In this document: piece by piece, positions 1 to 8,018 of the stretch | How the letters are laid out: each line of letters begins with the position of its first letter | Numbering within the stretch: position 1 is the first letter of the stretch | The notes under the pieces: generated by a model | Seen by the model: the letters and a program-made list of their open reading frames with translations, nothing else | Database searches by the model: none | Told to the model about the DNA's origin: nothing | DNA from: Aequorivita aquimaris | GTDB lineage: Bacteria > Bacteroidota > Bacteroidia > Flavobacteriales > Flavobacteriaceae | DNA: 64,000 nucleotides | Assembly (NCBI RefSeq): GCF_001573155.1 | Contig: NZ_JRWG01000012.1 | Span: 1 to 64,000, forward strand | Reading direction: 5' to 3' | Made by a program: the position numbers and the translations under genes

Positions 1-429
1 ATCGAGGTGGTGGCCACGGGCGAGGGCACCTACGAGTACCAGCTGGACAACGGCCCCTTCCAGGACAGCAACATCTTTGAGGGCGTGGCCCCGGGCGACC
101 ACACGGTGACCATCCGGGACGTCTATGGCTGCGGCAGCGTGACTTTCGACGTGGGGGTCATCGACTACCCGCCGTACTTTACGCCCAACGGCGACGGCTA
201 CCACGACACCTGGAACATCATCGGCATCGCCAGCGGCGACCCTACGGCGAAAATCTATATCTTTGACCGCTTCGGGAAGCTGCTCAAGCAGCTCAGCCCG
301 CTGGGCCAGGGATGGGACGGCACCTACGGGGGAAGCCCCATGCCGTCGAGCGACTACTGGTTCCGCGTGGAGTACACCGAGGACGGAAACCAAAAAGAAT
401 TCAAAGGACACTTTACCCTAAAACGATAA
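1..429 (+). CDS. C-terminal end of a large T9SS type B (gliding motility-associated C-terminal domain) surface protein, 5'-truncated
   Basis: The reading frame is open from base 1, so this is the last ~142 codons of a longer gene. The final ~85 residues match the type B (CHU_C / gliding motility-associated C-terminal) sorting domain of type IX secretion substrates: a YFTPNGDGYHDTWNI start, then IYIFDRFGKLL, then WDGTYGG, ending in FKGHFTLKR. In this family the domain directs export by the type IX system and attachment or release at the cell surface. The preceding residues look like the end of a repeat-type adhesin domain. Base composition is odd: 40 of the first 60 bases are G or C, against 17 of 60 at the start of the next gene, and the shift back occurs in the last ~15 codons. 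The PorP/SprF gene 9 bases downstream fits a substrate-partner pair. The N-terminal function is outside the window. Confidence 0.9.
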   Translation: MEVVATGEGTYEYQLDNGPFQDSNIFEGVAPGDHTVTIRDVYGCGSVTFDVGVIDYPPYFTPNGDGYHDTWNIIGIASGDPTAKIYIFDRFGKLLKQLSPLGQGWDGTYGGSPMPSSDYWFRVEYTEDGNQKEFKGHFTLKR

Positions 430-438
430 ATAGAAATT

Positions 439-1440
439 ATGAATATTAAACAAATCTCCCTCATCCTACTTTTGTTTTCATCTCTTTATGGATTTTCACA
501 AGACGGTATACCCGTATATTCAGAATATTTAGCTGATAATCTATATATACTGCATCCATCGATGGCGGGAGCGGCAACGCACAATCAAATTCGTTTGACG
601 GCACGTCAGCAATGGTTTGATCAAGATGAAGCTCCGAACCTTCAGACACTTAATTTTAATGCACGTCTTGGAGAACGCTCAGGGGTTGGTGTTATTTTTT
701 ATAATGATAAAAATGGTTATCATTCCCAAACAGGAGGATATATAACATATGCCCACCATATTATGTTTTCTAGAAGTGAAGCAGATTTAAATCAGCTATC
801 TTTTGGATTGAGCGCCGGATTAACACAATCACGTTTGGATGAGACTCAATTTGACCTCACAGATTTTGATCCTGTGATTGGAGGAATTATTCAGAGTACT
901 TCATACTTTAATGTAGATGCCGGGCTTTCGTATAACTTTTTGGATTTTTCGGCACATTTCACAGTAAAGAATATCATCTTTCAGAATAGATCAATCTATA
1001 CTGAAAAGTATGAATCAAACAACCAAAGAAAGTATTTGATTTCAGCTGCATACGCTATCGGTCAATATGGAGCGGATTGGAGCTACGAGCCTTCTTTTCT
1101 TTTTCAATGGAGCGAGCGTACTGGTGAGCAGGCTGTGGACGTAAACTTTAAAGCGTATAGAAAAATGGATTTTGGGCAATTGTGGGGCGGATTATCATAC
1201 CGAAGAAGTCTTGATGGTGCAGAATACCTTAATGGTGAAGAGATAAAGGCACAAAAACTTCAATGGTTCACGCCAATTTTAGGAGTAAATTATAAAAACT
1301 TTATGTTTGGGTACAACTACTCTTACCAGTCGGGAAATGTAAAGTTTGAGAGTGGTGGTTTTCATCAAATCACACTAGGTTATGACTTTTTGGGTGGAAG
1401 ACCCGAACCGTACGATTGTAATTGTCCTGCCATTAACTAA
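439..1440 (+). CDS. PorP/SprF family type IX secretion system outer membrane protein
   Basis: 333 residues with an N-terminal signal peptide (MNIKQISLILLLFSSLYGFSQ, cleavage near residue 21). The mature start PVYSEYLADNLYILHPSMAG matches the PorP/SprF opening, where a YxxN.....NPA/HPS-type segment precedes a beta-barrel. The rest alternates short amphipathic strands and ends in an aromatic-rich strand before a Cys pair (DCNCPAIN). Members of this family sit beside large type B substrates and are needed for their secretion or surface attachment. The gene begins 9 bases after the upstream substrate gene, so the two are almost certainly co-transcribed, and a strong terminator follows. Base composition is ordinary for the window, unlike its partner. 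The family call is firm; pairing with the upstream substrate is inferred from adjacency. Confidence 0.9.
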   Translation: MNIKQISLILLLFSSLYGFSQDGIPVYSEYLADNLYILHPSMAGAATHNQIRLTARQQWFDQDEAPNLQTLNFNARLGERSGVGVIFYNDKNGYHSQTGGYITYAHHIMFSRSEADLNQLSFGLSAGLTQSRLDETQFDLTDFDPVIGGIIQSTSYFNVDAGLSYNFLDFSAHFTVKNIIFQNRSIYTEKYESNNQRKYLISAAYAIGQYGADWSYEPSFLFQWSERTGEQAVDVNFKAYRKMDFGQLWGGLSYRRSLDGAEYLNGEEIKAQKLQWFTPILGVNYKNFMFGYNYSYQSGNVKFESGGFHQITLGYDFLGGRPEPYDCNCPAIN

Positions 1441-1450
1441 TAAAGTGTAA

Positions 1451-1485
1451 AAAAAAGGGCCTGATATTTACTCAGGCCCTTTTTT
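1451..1485. terminator. Bidirectional intrinsic terminator between convergent genes
   Basis: Stem GGGCCTGA (1457-1464) pairs with TCAGGCCC (1472-1479) around a 7-base loop, flanked by an A-run on the left and a T-run on the right. It can therefore terminate the porP/sprF transcript on the plus strand and the vWA lipoprotein transcript on the minus strand. Confidence 0.9.
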
Positions 1486-1497
1486 GTATGGAGAATA

Positions 1498-2652
1498 TTA
1501 TTGCCACGTATAATTTTTCTTTTTGGCTTGTTTTTTTATGGCTTCAACCATAGCATTTTCCAAACCATTGTTTGTTTCTTTGGAGTGCTCGGCGATGTAC
1601 TTTCGGCGTTGCTCGTTTAGCTCCATGATTTCTTTCTGAATCGCTTCTCTTTCGGAACGTTTGGTTTCGAGATATTTTTTTATTTCCGAAGTGCTTTTTC
1701 CTTTCAATTCCTGCGGTAATTCTTCCTTTTTCAATTTATCATAACTAAAGTCTTCTTCTTTTTCGGCATCTACTAAATCCCAAGTACTGTTAGTGTATAA
1801 ATGGCTTCCTTTTGATACTGTTCGGCTTACTGCGTTTGCTTTGCTATATTCTTCAGCATTTGAATCTTGCTCATTTTGCATCGCCTTTTTCATTTCTCCA
1901 CGGGTTCCGTAAGGTACATAGGTGTTGTTCAGTTTTATATTTAGTTGAATTATTACATCATCATATGGAGATGGAACATAAACGGTTTGTTGGTTTTGGT
2001 TAATGGCCATATAGTCGCCATAGGTAAGTTGGGCGCCATCTTTCCAATAGCTGTCAATTCCGTGGCGGTAATCTCCACAAAAAATCGTGTTTACAACCAC
2101 CCCATTTTCCTTGGCATTTGCTGCAGCATCTTTGTAATTGATGCTTCCTTGCGTAAAAGGTTCGTTTCCGGCAATAAAAACCATTTTTAAATCGTCATCC
2201 TCATTGCCCCAATCCAATTTATTCAATGATTCTTGAATAACAGCACCGCAATACTCACTGCCGCCATTGGTTGTTAAGGAGAAAAGTTCTTTGGAAACAT
2301 CGTCCAAATCTTCCGTAAAGTTTAAAATTTTTCTGATGTAATTGTCGCGCGAACTCAAGTTGTCATTTCCATATTCGTATAAAGCAATTTGAAGTTTTGG
2401 TCTTTCATTTCGGCATTTGGCGTAGCTCAATTCATTCACTATCTCCCAAAGCTGTGCCTTAGCTTGGTCTATGAGTCCGTCCATGCTGTTACTCGTGTCC
2501 AACAGGAGGGCAACTTTTATATAGTGTTCTTTTTTCAAATTTTGATTTTCGACTGTAGCAAGTAATTGGTCGTAAGGTTTTTTAGTTTCGGCTTTGCACG
2601 AAAGGGTCATGGTGAAAGCCGCGAAGAGTAAAATAATCTGTAACTTTTTCAT
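1498..2652 (-). CDS. von Willebrand factor type A domain lipoprotein
   Basis: 384 residues. The N-terminus MKKLQIILLFAAFTMTLSC is a lipoprotein signal with the lipobox ending at Cys19. A vWA domain follows (about residues 45-240): the MIDAS motif DTSNSM in KVALLLDTSNSMDG, a conserved Thr in SLTTNGGSEYCG, and a third metal-site region at KMVFIAGNEPF. The C-terminal third (about 270-384) is charged and helical, rich in K/E, and probably coiled coil, ending in KKKNYTWQ. Such proteins bind a protein or metal ligand at the cell envelope, but the partner here is unknown. It is a single gene, convergent with porP/sprF and divergent from the histidine kinase. The domain is clear; the biological role is not. 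Confidence 0.85.
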   Translation of the reverse strand: MKKLQIILLFAAFTMTLSCKAETKKPYDQLLATVENQNLKKEHYIKVALLLDTSNSMDGLIDQAKAQLWEIVNELSYAKCRNERPKLQIALYEYGNDNLSSRDNYIRKILNFTEDLDDVSKELFSLTTNGGSEYCGAVIQESLNKLDWGNEDDDLKMVFIAGNEPFTQGSINYKDAAANAKENGVVVNTIFCGDYRHGIDSYWKDGAQLTYGDYMAINQNQQTVYVPSPYDDVIIQLNIKLNNTYVPYGTRGEMKKAMQNEQDSNAEEYSKANAVSRTVSKGSHLYTNSTWDLVDAEKEEDFSYDKLKKEELPQELKGKSTSEIKKYLETKRSEREAIQKEIMELNEQRRKYIAEHSKETNNGLENAMVEAIKKQAKKKNYTWQ

Positions 2653-2865
2653 AATTGATATTTTTTAAGTGATTTTAAACAGTATAAACCTAGTGTAGAC
2701 TTTGTTTAAAAAAAAACTGCTTTGAGGAAGCACTTTATCTGCCTTAGGGAAGCGTATATTTGGATGAGTGAAGTATTCTTTTTTCACATAAGTTGAAGCT
2801 ATTTCAGAAAAACGTAATTTTAAGCATTGCGGTAAAGTGCGTATGTTTACCGTTTTAATATTAAA

Positions 2866-5061
2866 ATGAAAAACTTTCTTTTTCTATTTACGGCGCTTAC
2901 CATATTTTCTTCCGTTGCATGCTTTTCACAAGTAAACCGGCAATCGGAAAACAGACCTTTTATGCTGAAGGGTCAAGTGGTGGACGGCGAAACCAATATG
3001 CCAATCCCAAAAGTGAATGTTGAAATATTGGGCGGCCAGTACACTACCACAAATCTTTCGGGACGTTTCTCCATTTCAGCAAAAATAGGGGATGAGCTAA
3101 TTATAAAAAGCGATGATTTTGTAACGGTTTATTATACGATAACCAAAAATGACTTTATTACCGTTCGCGTGGAAAAAGCCAAGGGGGAAACCGAACCTGT
3201 GGTTGCTAAAAGTCCAAAAAACACTATGCAGGCTGGCTTTAAGGTTTATTTGGATTCTGCTAGGTTTTTTCTGAAAAAAGATGCGCAGAAAAGTATTGAA
3301 TATGTAACCCGTGCCCTGGAACCGGGACAAAATAAAACAATTTCAAAAAAGGAAAATGGTCAAGCTTTTGAGACTTTGGGCGATATCAACTTGTTTTGGA
3401 ACCAGCCCGATCTGGCGATCGATAATTATAAACGAAGTCTCCAAAACACACTGAATACAGAAGTTTCCATAAAATTGGCAAAGGCATTTGCGCAGAATAA
3501 AAATTATCAAGAAAGTATTACAACACTTCAGAATTTATCAAAAGGAAACCTCTCAGCTTACCAAAGAGTAGAAGTTTACGAGAGCTTGGGCGATACCTAT
3601 AAGGCTATTGGCGATGGCGTGAAAAGTGTTTTCAATTATCAAAAGGCACTGGATGTAGCCAAGGAAAACCAAATCACCCCAAAAATCACCAACCTAAATT
3701 CCAAAATTGGTGAAGCATACGCCCAGAGTGGGGCGCTTAATGAAGCCGAGGAATATTTTGACAACTCCCTAAAATTGGCCAAGAGGGAAAATAAACAGCG
3801 TGCAGTTTCTGAAAAAAATAAGGTGGCAGATTTCTACAACCAAAATCGAGAGTATGACAAAGAAATACAGCTTCGTGAGGAAACCTTGGAAGAACTGAAC
3901 ACGATGGGCAAGGGTACTACTGTAGAAGACGAAGCGCTTACCCCACAACGTCAAAACTATAAAATAGCCAATGCCTTTGTGGCACAGGAAAAGTACAAAC
4001 AGGCCATTCCATATCTTGAAAAAAGTATAGCTGAAGCCGATAAAAAGGAAGATTTGATAGTACAAAAAGATGCTACTCGAAAACTTTCAGAAATTTATCG
4101 CGACATCGGTGAATATGATAAAGCCACCGAAAGCTACCAACGGTATGTGGAAGTTGTGGATGAACTTTATGTGAAGAAAGAACAGGAAATTAGTCAAGCG
4201 GCACGCTTCACAAAAGAAATCACACTAAAACAAAACCGTATTGCCAGTTTGGAAAACGACCGAAAGCTAAATGAAAGCCGTTATAAACTAGCCTTTGAAA
4301 ACCAAGAATTGATAGAGCGAAATAGCCAAATACAAAAGTGGGTTATCATTTCGTTGGCCATTATTGTTTTGTTACTTGTTTTTGCAGCTTATACACAGTA
4401 CAAAAACGTAAAACAGCAAAAATTCGCTAATAATCTTTTGGCTCTCAAATCGCTTAGGTCGCAGATGAATCCGCATTTTATCTTTAATGCCCTCAACTCA
4501 GTAAACAGCTTTATTGCGGTGAATGACGAACGTGCCGCAAATAAATATTTGACCGATTTTTCACTCTTGATGCGCTCTGTTTTGGAGAACAGTGAAGAGG
4601 ATTTTATTCCTTTGGAAAAAGAAATTGAACTCTTGGAACTCTATGTGAAACTTGAACATTTTCGGTTTAAGGATAAGTTCGACTATAAATTTTCAGTAGA
4701 TGAAGCCATCAATTTAAATGAGTTTGTAATTCCACCAATGTTACTTCAGCCCTATGTGGAAAACGCAGTATGGCACGGACTTCGGTATAAGGAGGAAAAA
4801 GGCTTATTGGAGATTGGTTTTAAAAAGATAGATGCCAAAACCGTAAAGATTACTATTCAAGATGATGGTATTGGCCGTACTAAGTCGAAAGAATTCAAAA
4901 CCGAAAACCAAAAAAAGCAGAAGTCCAAGGGAATGGGCAATACCCAAAAACGTATAGCTATTTTGAACCAAATGTATAAAGACAAAGTAGATGTAACAGT
5001 GGAAAATGTTTTTGAAAACAGTGAAGGTACCAGAGTAGAACTTATTTTAAAGAAAGATTGA
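2866..5061 (+). CDS. TPR-containing sensor histidine kinase (LytS/YehU His_kinase family) with carboxypeptidase-regulatory-like N-terminal domain
   Basis: 731 residues. Order: signal peptide (1-22), a CarboxypepD_reg-like beta-sandwich (about 33-90, beginning MLKGQVVDGETNMPIPKVNV), tetratricopeptide repeats (about 105-440), a short coiled segment, one transmembrane helix (about 490-512, WVIISLAIIVLLLVFAAY), then a His_kinase (PF06580) domain. The phosphoacceptor region is SQMNPHFIFNALN with His537, and the ATPase lobe carries PPMLLQPYVENAVWHG and DDGIG. It is predicted to sense through the extracytoplasmic TPR part and phosphorylate the LytTR regulator encoded next: the stop TGA and the next ATG share one base (5061). 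The input signal is unknown. The beta-sandwich before the TPRs is an extra module. Confidence 0.92.
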   Translation: MKNFLFLFTALTIFSSVACFSQVNRQSENRPFMLKGQVVDGETNMPIPKVNVEILGGQYTTTNLSGRFSISAKIGDELIIKSDDFVTVYYTITKNDFITVRVEKAKGETEPVVAKSPKNTMQAGFKVYLDSARFFLKKDAQKSIEYVTRALEPGQNKTISKKENGQAFETLGDINLFWNQPDLAIDNYKRSLQNTLNTEVSIKLAKAFAQNKNYQESITTLQNLSKGNLSAYQRVEVYESLGDTYKAIGDGVKSVFNYQKALDVAKENQITPKITNLNSKIGEAYAQSGALNEAEEYFDNSLKLAKRENKQRAVSEKNKVADFYNQNREYDKEIQLREETLEELNTMGKGTTVEDEALTPQRQNYKIANAFVAQEKYKQAIPYLEKSIAEADKKEDLIVQKDATRKLSEIYRDIGEYDKATESYQRYVEVVDELYVKKEQEISQAARFTKEITLKQNRIASLENDRKLNESRYKLAFENQELIERNSQIQKWVIISLAIIVLLLVFAAYTQYKNVKQQKFANNLLALKSLRSQMNPHFIFNALNSVNSFIAVNDERAANKYLTDFSLLMRSVLENSEEDFIPLEKEIELLELYVKLEHFRFKDKFDYKFSVDEAINLNEFVIPPMLLQPYVENAVWHGLRYKEEKGLLEIGFKKIDAKTVKITIQDDGIGRTKSKEFKTENQKKQKSKGMGNTQKRIAILNQMYKDKVDVTVENVFENSEGTRVELILKKD

Positions 5062-5792
5062 TGAAACTAAACGCAATAATAGTAGAAGACGAGGAAACCA
5101 GCCGGGAAATCCTTAAAAATTATCTGGCAAAGTATTGTCCCTGCATTGCTCTAAAGGGCGAGGCCGGAAATGTGGATGAAGCTTTGGTTTTGATTCGAAA
5201 TAATGATTTAGATGTGGTTTTTCTCGATGTGGAGATGCCCTTTGGCAATGCGTTCGATTTGTTAGACAAGGTTGGCGACCGCCAGTTTGAGACCGTTTTT
5301 GTAACGGCGTACAACCACTATGCTATTGATGCGCTGAATGCACACGCTTCCTATTATTTGCTGAAGCCCATTTCCATAGATAAGTTGATCGAGGCCGTTG
5401 ATTATGTTTCAGAAATAAAAGCTAAGGAAAACAGTCTTCAAAATTCAATTTTAAAGCCACTGCAAACACAAGTGGCTGGCAAAATAACCATTCCGCTGCA
5501 AAACGGTTTTGAAGTGCTTCAAATGGAAGAAATCCTTTATTGTCAAGCAGATGATAACTATACGCAGATCTATTTAAAGAAAGGAAAACGATTGGTAAGC
5601 AAGACGCTAAAATATTTTGAAGATTCCCTTGCGGAAAACGGTTTTGCTCGCGTTCACAAATCTTATTTGGTAAACGTGAACGAAATAACCGAATACAAAA
5701 AAGGAAAGGGCGGGAGCGTAGTACTTTCCAGCGGGAAGGAAATAATGGTTAGCCCTTCGCGAAAGAAGGAATTGCTAGCTTATTTTGGCTAA
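5061..5792 (+). CDS. LytTR family response regulator
   Basis: 243 residues from ATG 5061; an in-frame TTG one codon earlier lies inside the kinase stop region and is less likely. Receiver domain at residues 3-120: the acidic pair E9-D10, phosphoacceptor Asp56 in VVFLDVEMP, Thr in FVTAYNHYA, and Lys in LLKPIS. A LytTR DNA-binding domain (about 145-243) includes ILYCQADDNYTQIYLKKGK and FARVHKSYLVNVNEI. LytTR proteins bind short direct repeats in promoters. It overlaps the stop codon of the kinase gene by one base, so the pair forms a dedicated two-component system. The target genes are not visible. Confidence 0.93.
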   Translation: MKLNAIIVEDEETSREILKNYLAKYCPCIALKGEAGNVDEALVLIRNNDLDVVFLDVEMPFGNAFDLLDKVGDRQFETVFVTAYNHYAIDALNAHASYYLLKPISIDKLIEAVDYVSEIKAKENSLQNSILKPLQTQVAGKITIPLQNGFEVLQMEEILYCQADDNYTQIYLKKGKRLVSKTLKYFEDSLAENGFARVHKSYLVNVNEITEYKKGKGGSVVLSSGKEIMVSPSRKKELLAYFG

Positions 5793-5907
5793 AAATTTAT
5801 TTGGAAACACAAGTGTGATGCTGTATATTTATAGCTCAATTGGAAGCCGAATATACTTCACGCTTTAGTGCCTTTCCAAGAGATTTGAAATTTAATTTTT
5901 TTCAGCC

Positions 5908-5984
5908 CTAAGCCATCTCTATGCCGACCCTATGCCGACCCTATGCCGTCTCTAAGCCGACGTTATGCCGACTCTACCTCATAG
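5908..5984. repeat. Tandem 11-bp repeats (CTATGCCGACC type)
   Basis: Seven consecutive 11-base units run from 5908: CTAAGCCATCT, CTATGCCGACC, CTATGCCGACC, CTATGCCGTCT, CTAAGCCGACG, TTATGCCGACT, then a decayed CTACCTCATAG. Units 2 and 3 are identical; most keep the core TAWGCCGWC. The period is one helical turn. The array lies in the 267-base gap between the LytTR regulator and the carbonic-anhydrase-like gene. It encodes no obvious protein and its function is unknown. Confidence 0.85.
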
Positions 5985-6059
5985 ATACTCCCTAAATACC
6001 CTATAAAAACGTCACAATTAAGTTATTCTAATTTTACAAAGAACTACAAATTACAACCG

Positions 6060-6572
6060 ATGATATTAAAACCCGTAAATGGAAAACATCCAGAAATTCC
6101 CAAAGATTGCTTTATTGCTGAAAACGCCACTATTGTTGGTGATGTGGTAATGGGCAATGAATGCAGCGTTTGGTTTAACGCTGTGATTCGCGGCGATGTG
6201 CATTTCGTTAAAATGGGCAATAAGGTAAACGTGCAGGACGGTGCGGTAATTCACGCCACCTACAAAACCTCTCCCACTACCATAGGCAACAACGTATCCA
6301 TTGGGCATAACGCTATTGTTCATGGTTGCACAATCCATGATAATGTTTTGATCGGAATGGGAAGCATCGTCATGGACGATTGTGTGGTGGAGAGCAATAC
6401 CATTATAGCCGCTGGTGCAGTAGTGTCAAAGAACACTAAAGTTGAAAGTGGAAGCATTTACGCCGGTATTCCCGCCAAGAAAATTAAAAACATAAGTCCC
6501 GAACTTACCAAAGGCGAAATAGAGCGCATAGCCAATAATTATGTAATGTATTCCTCTTGGTTTAAAGAGTGA
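6060..6572 (+). CDS. Gamma-carbonic anhydrase family protein (left-handed beta-helix)
   Basis: 170 residues of hexapeptide-repeat sequence that forms a left-handed beta-helix. Family markers are visible: NAVIRGDVHFVKMG (Arg and Asp of the active-site edge), NVQDGAVIHAT (metal-ligand His), and SIGHNAIVHGCTI with two more metal-type His residues, then IGMGSIVMDD and IYAGIPAKKIK. This is the YrdA/PaaY/CaiE-like branch; some members are zinc- or iron-dependent carbonic anhydrases, others thioesterase-related or of unknown activity. The three ligand-type His residues are retained, so it is probably a metalloenzyme. It stands alone downstream of the tandem repeat and is convergent with murI, with only one base between their stop codons. 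Confidence 0.85.
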   Translation: MILKPVNGKHPEIPKDCFIAENATIVGDVVMGNECSVWFNAVIRGDVHFVKMGNKVNVQDGAVIHATYKTSPTTIGNNVSIGHNAIVHGCTIHDNVLIGMGSIVMDDCVVESNTIIAAGAVVSKNTKVESGSIYAGIPAKKIKNISPELTKGEIERIANNYVMYSSWFKE

Positions 6573-6573
6573 A

Positions 6574-7365
6574 TTAAAACTCTTTTTTCTCCACGGAAAT
6601 TTTTTCAGAATAGTTTTTCAGAAGAAATTTTAAGGTGTCGGTTTCGGCATTTGTAAAAAATTGAAGATTGGGCGCGGTATTCTCGTCCCGAAGCATATCC
6701 ATACTTTGCAGTACGGTTTTGGTTTGTCTGGCCACTGCCTCTCCCGAATCGATTATTGTTACGTTATCGGGAAGGATCGCTTTCAACTGCGGGATTATAT
6801 AGGGATAATGGCTGCAACCCAAAACCAAATAATCTACATTTGCGGCAATCATCGGCTTGGTATGTTTCTTTAATAGCGAAACCATTTCGGGACCGTCAAG
6901 ATTCCCCGCTTCAATTAACGGCACCAGACCCTCGCCTATAATTTCGACCACGTTTATATCTTTGGTAAATTCCCGGGTAGTTTTGCTGAAAAGGGCGCTG
7001 CTCAGGGTTCCTTTGGTGGCCAGAATGCCGATGCTTTTCGCGGTGGTCTGTAACGCGGCGGGTTTTATGGCTGGTTCTATTCCGATAATTGGAATGTCAT
7101 AATTTTTCCGAAGAGTAGCAATGGCATTGGTAGTAGCGGTATTGCAGGCCACTACAATTATTTTTGCGCCCAACGCCAATAATTTCTCGGTGTTCTTAAT
7201 GCTCAAATTTGTAATTTCCTCTGCCGTCTTGTTGCCGTAGGGCGCATTTTTGCTGTCCGCGAGATAAATAGTATGTTCCAGCGGCAAAAGTTTGTGGATT
7301 TCCTTCCAAATGGAAGAACCGCCCACGCCCGAATCGAATATACCAATGGGATTGTTTTTTTTCAT
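6574..7365 (-). CDS. murI: Glutamate racemase
   Basis: 263 residues from the ATG at 7365 (MKKNNPIGIFDSGVGG). An upstream in-frame ATG at 7401 would extend the gene into the terminator hairpin of the preceding gene, so it is rejected. It interconverts L- and D-glutamate to supply D-Glu for peptidoglycan. The cofactor-independent two-base mechanism residues are present: Asp and Ser in FDSGVGG, Cys in VVACNTATTNA and Cys in VLGCSHYPYI. Its length is normal for the family. It is the last gene of the minus-strand envelope block and follows ompH/skp, an order common in Flavobacteriaceae. Confidence 0.95.
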   Translation of the reverse strand: MKKNNPIGIFDSGVGGSSIWKEIHKLLPLEHTIYLADSKNAPYGNKTAEEITNLSIKNTEKLLALGAKIIVVACNTATTNAIATLRKNYDIPIIGIEPAIKPAALQTTAKSIGILATKGTLSSALFSKTTREFTKDINVVEIIGEGLVPLIEAGNLDGPEMVSLLKKHTKPMIAANVDYLVLGCSHYPYIIPQLKAILPDNVTIIDSGEAVARQTKTVLQSMDMLRDENTAPNLQFFTNAETDTLKFLLKNYSEKISVEKKEF

Positions 7366-7401
7366 ATCGTAAATGTAGCCAATATGTTCAAAATGGCACA
7401 T

Positions 7402-7433
7402 AAAAAAACTGCCCGCAGAAGCGGGCAGTTTTT
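7402..7433 (-). terminator. Intrinsic terminator downstream of ompH/skp
   Basis: Perfect stem ACTGCCCGC (7408-7416) / GCGGGCAGT (7421-7429) with a 4-base AGAA loop. On the minus strand it is followed by a 7-base T-run (plus-strand A-run 7402-7408). It ends the bamA-ompH-ompH transcript before murI. Confidence 0.9.
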
Positions 7434-7453
7434 AAATTTCTTTGAAGAAAGAA

Positions 7454-7963
7454 TTACATTCCCAATTCTTTTTTTACATCGGCCATTAGGTCTTTTCCAT
7501 CGGCAAGGATTACGCCGCTACCTAAGGTTGAGTCTAGCACATATTGATATCCTTGTGCTTTTGCAACCTTTTGAATGGTACTTTGGGCCTTTTCAAGAAT
7601 TGGCTTAAATATATCTGTTCTTTTCTTATCTAAATCCTGAAGTGCTTGTTGTCTGTACGCTTGTATATTATCCTGCATTCCTTGAACTTCCTGGAATCTT
7701 TTTTGGTTTTCTTCATCGCTTTTGCCTGCAGCTTCAGTGTCGTACTGTTTCATTTTGGTTTCTAGCTCTTTGGCCATTGCCTTAATTTCAGTGTCATAGG
7801 TTTTCTGCACTTTTTCCAATTGGCTTTGCGCAGCCTTATATTCGGGCATTGCCTCGATTAGTTCTTGAGCATTGATGTGTGCAATTTTGGACTGTGCGTT
7901 TACAAAACTTGTAGCCCCCACGAATAGTGCCATTGCAACTAAAACTATTTTCATTTTTTTCAT
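7454..7963 (-). CDS. OmpH/Skp family periplasmic chaperone (first copy)
   Basis: 169 residues: signal peptide (MKKMKIVLVAMALFVGATSFVNAQ) and then the OmpH/Skp fold, beginning SKIAHINAQELIEAMPEYKAA and followed by a long charged alpha-hairpin (about 45-120). It ends with YQYVLDSTLGSGVILADGKDLM, the typical small beta core. Skp chaperones hold unfolded outer membrane proteins during transit to the BAM complex. It lies downstream of a second ompH-like gene and bamA on the same strand and is closed by a terminator, which fits an outer membrane assembly operon. The gene symbol is left blank because two homologues are present. Confidence 0.9.
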   Translation of the reverse strand: MKKMKIVLVAMALFVGATSFVNAQSKIAHINAQELIEAMPEYKAAQSQLEKVQKTYDTEIKAMAKELETKMKQYDTEAAGKSDEENQKRFQEVQGMQDNIQAYRQQALQDLDKKRTDIFKPILEKAQSTIQKVAKAQGYQYVLDSTLGSGVILADGKDLMADVKKELGM

Positions 7964-8018
7964 TGTAAGTGTATTTAATTTAAGTGTTATCTTTTTATTT
8001 GATTATTATAAAACTATT

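Noticed and set aside
7366-7401. N-terminal extension of murI from the ATG at 7401
   Set aside because: It would begin beside the ompH terminator hairpin and adds residues unlike the family; ATG 7365 fits the conserved start.
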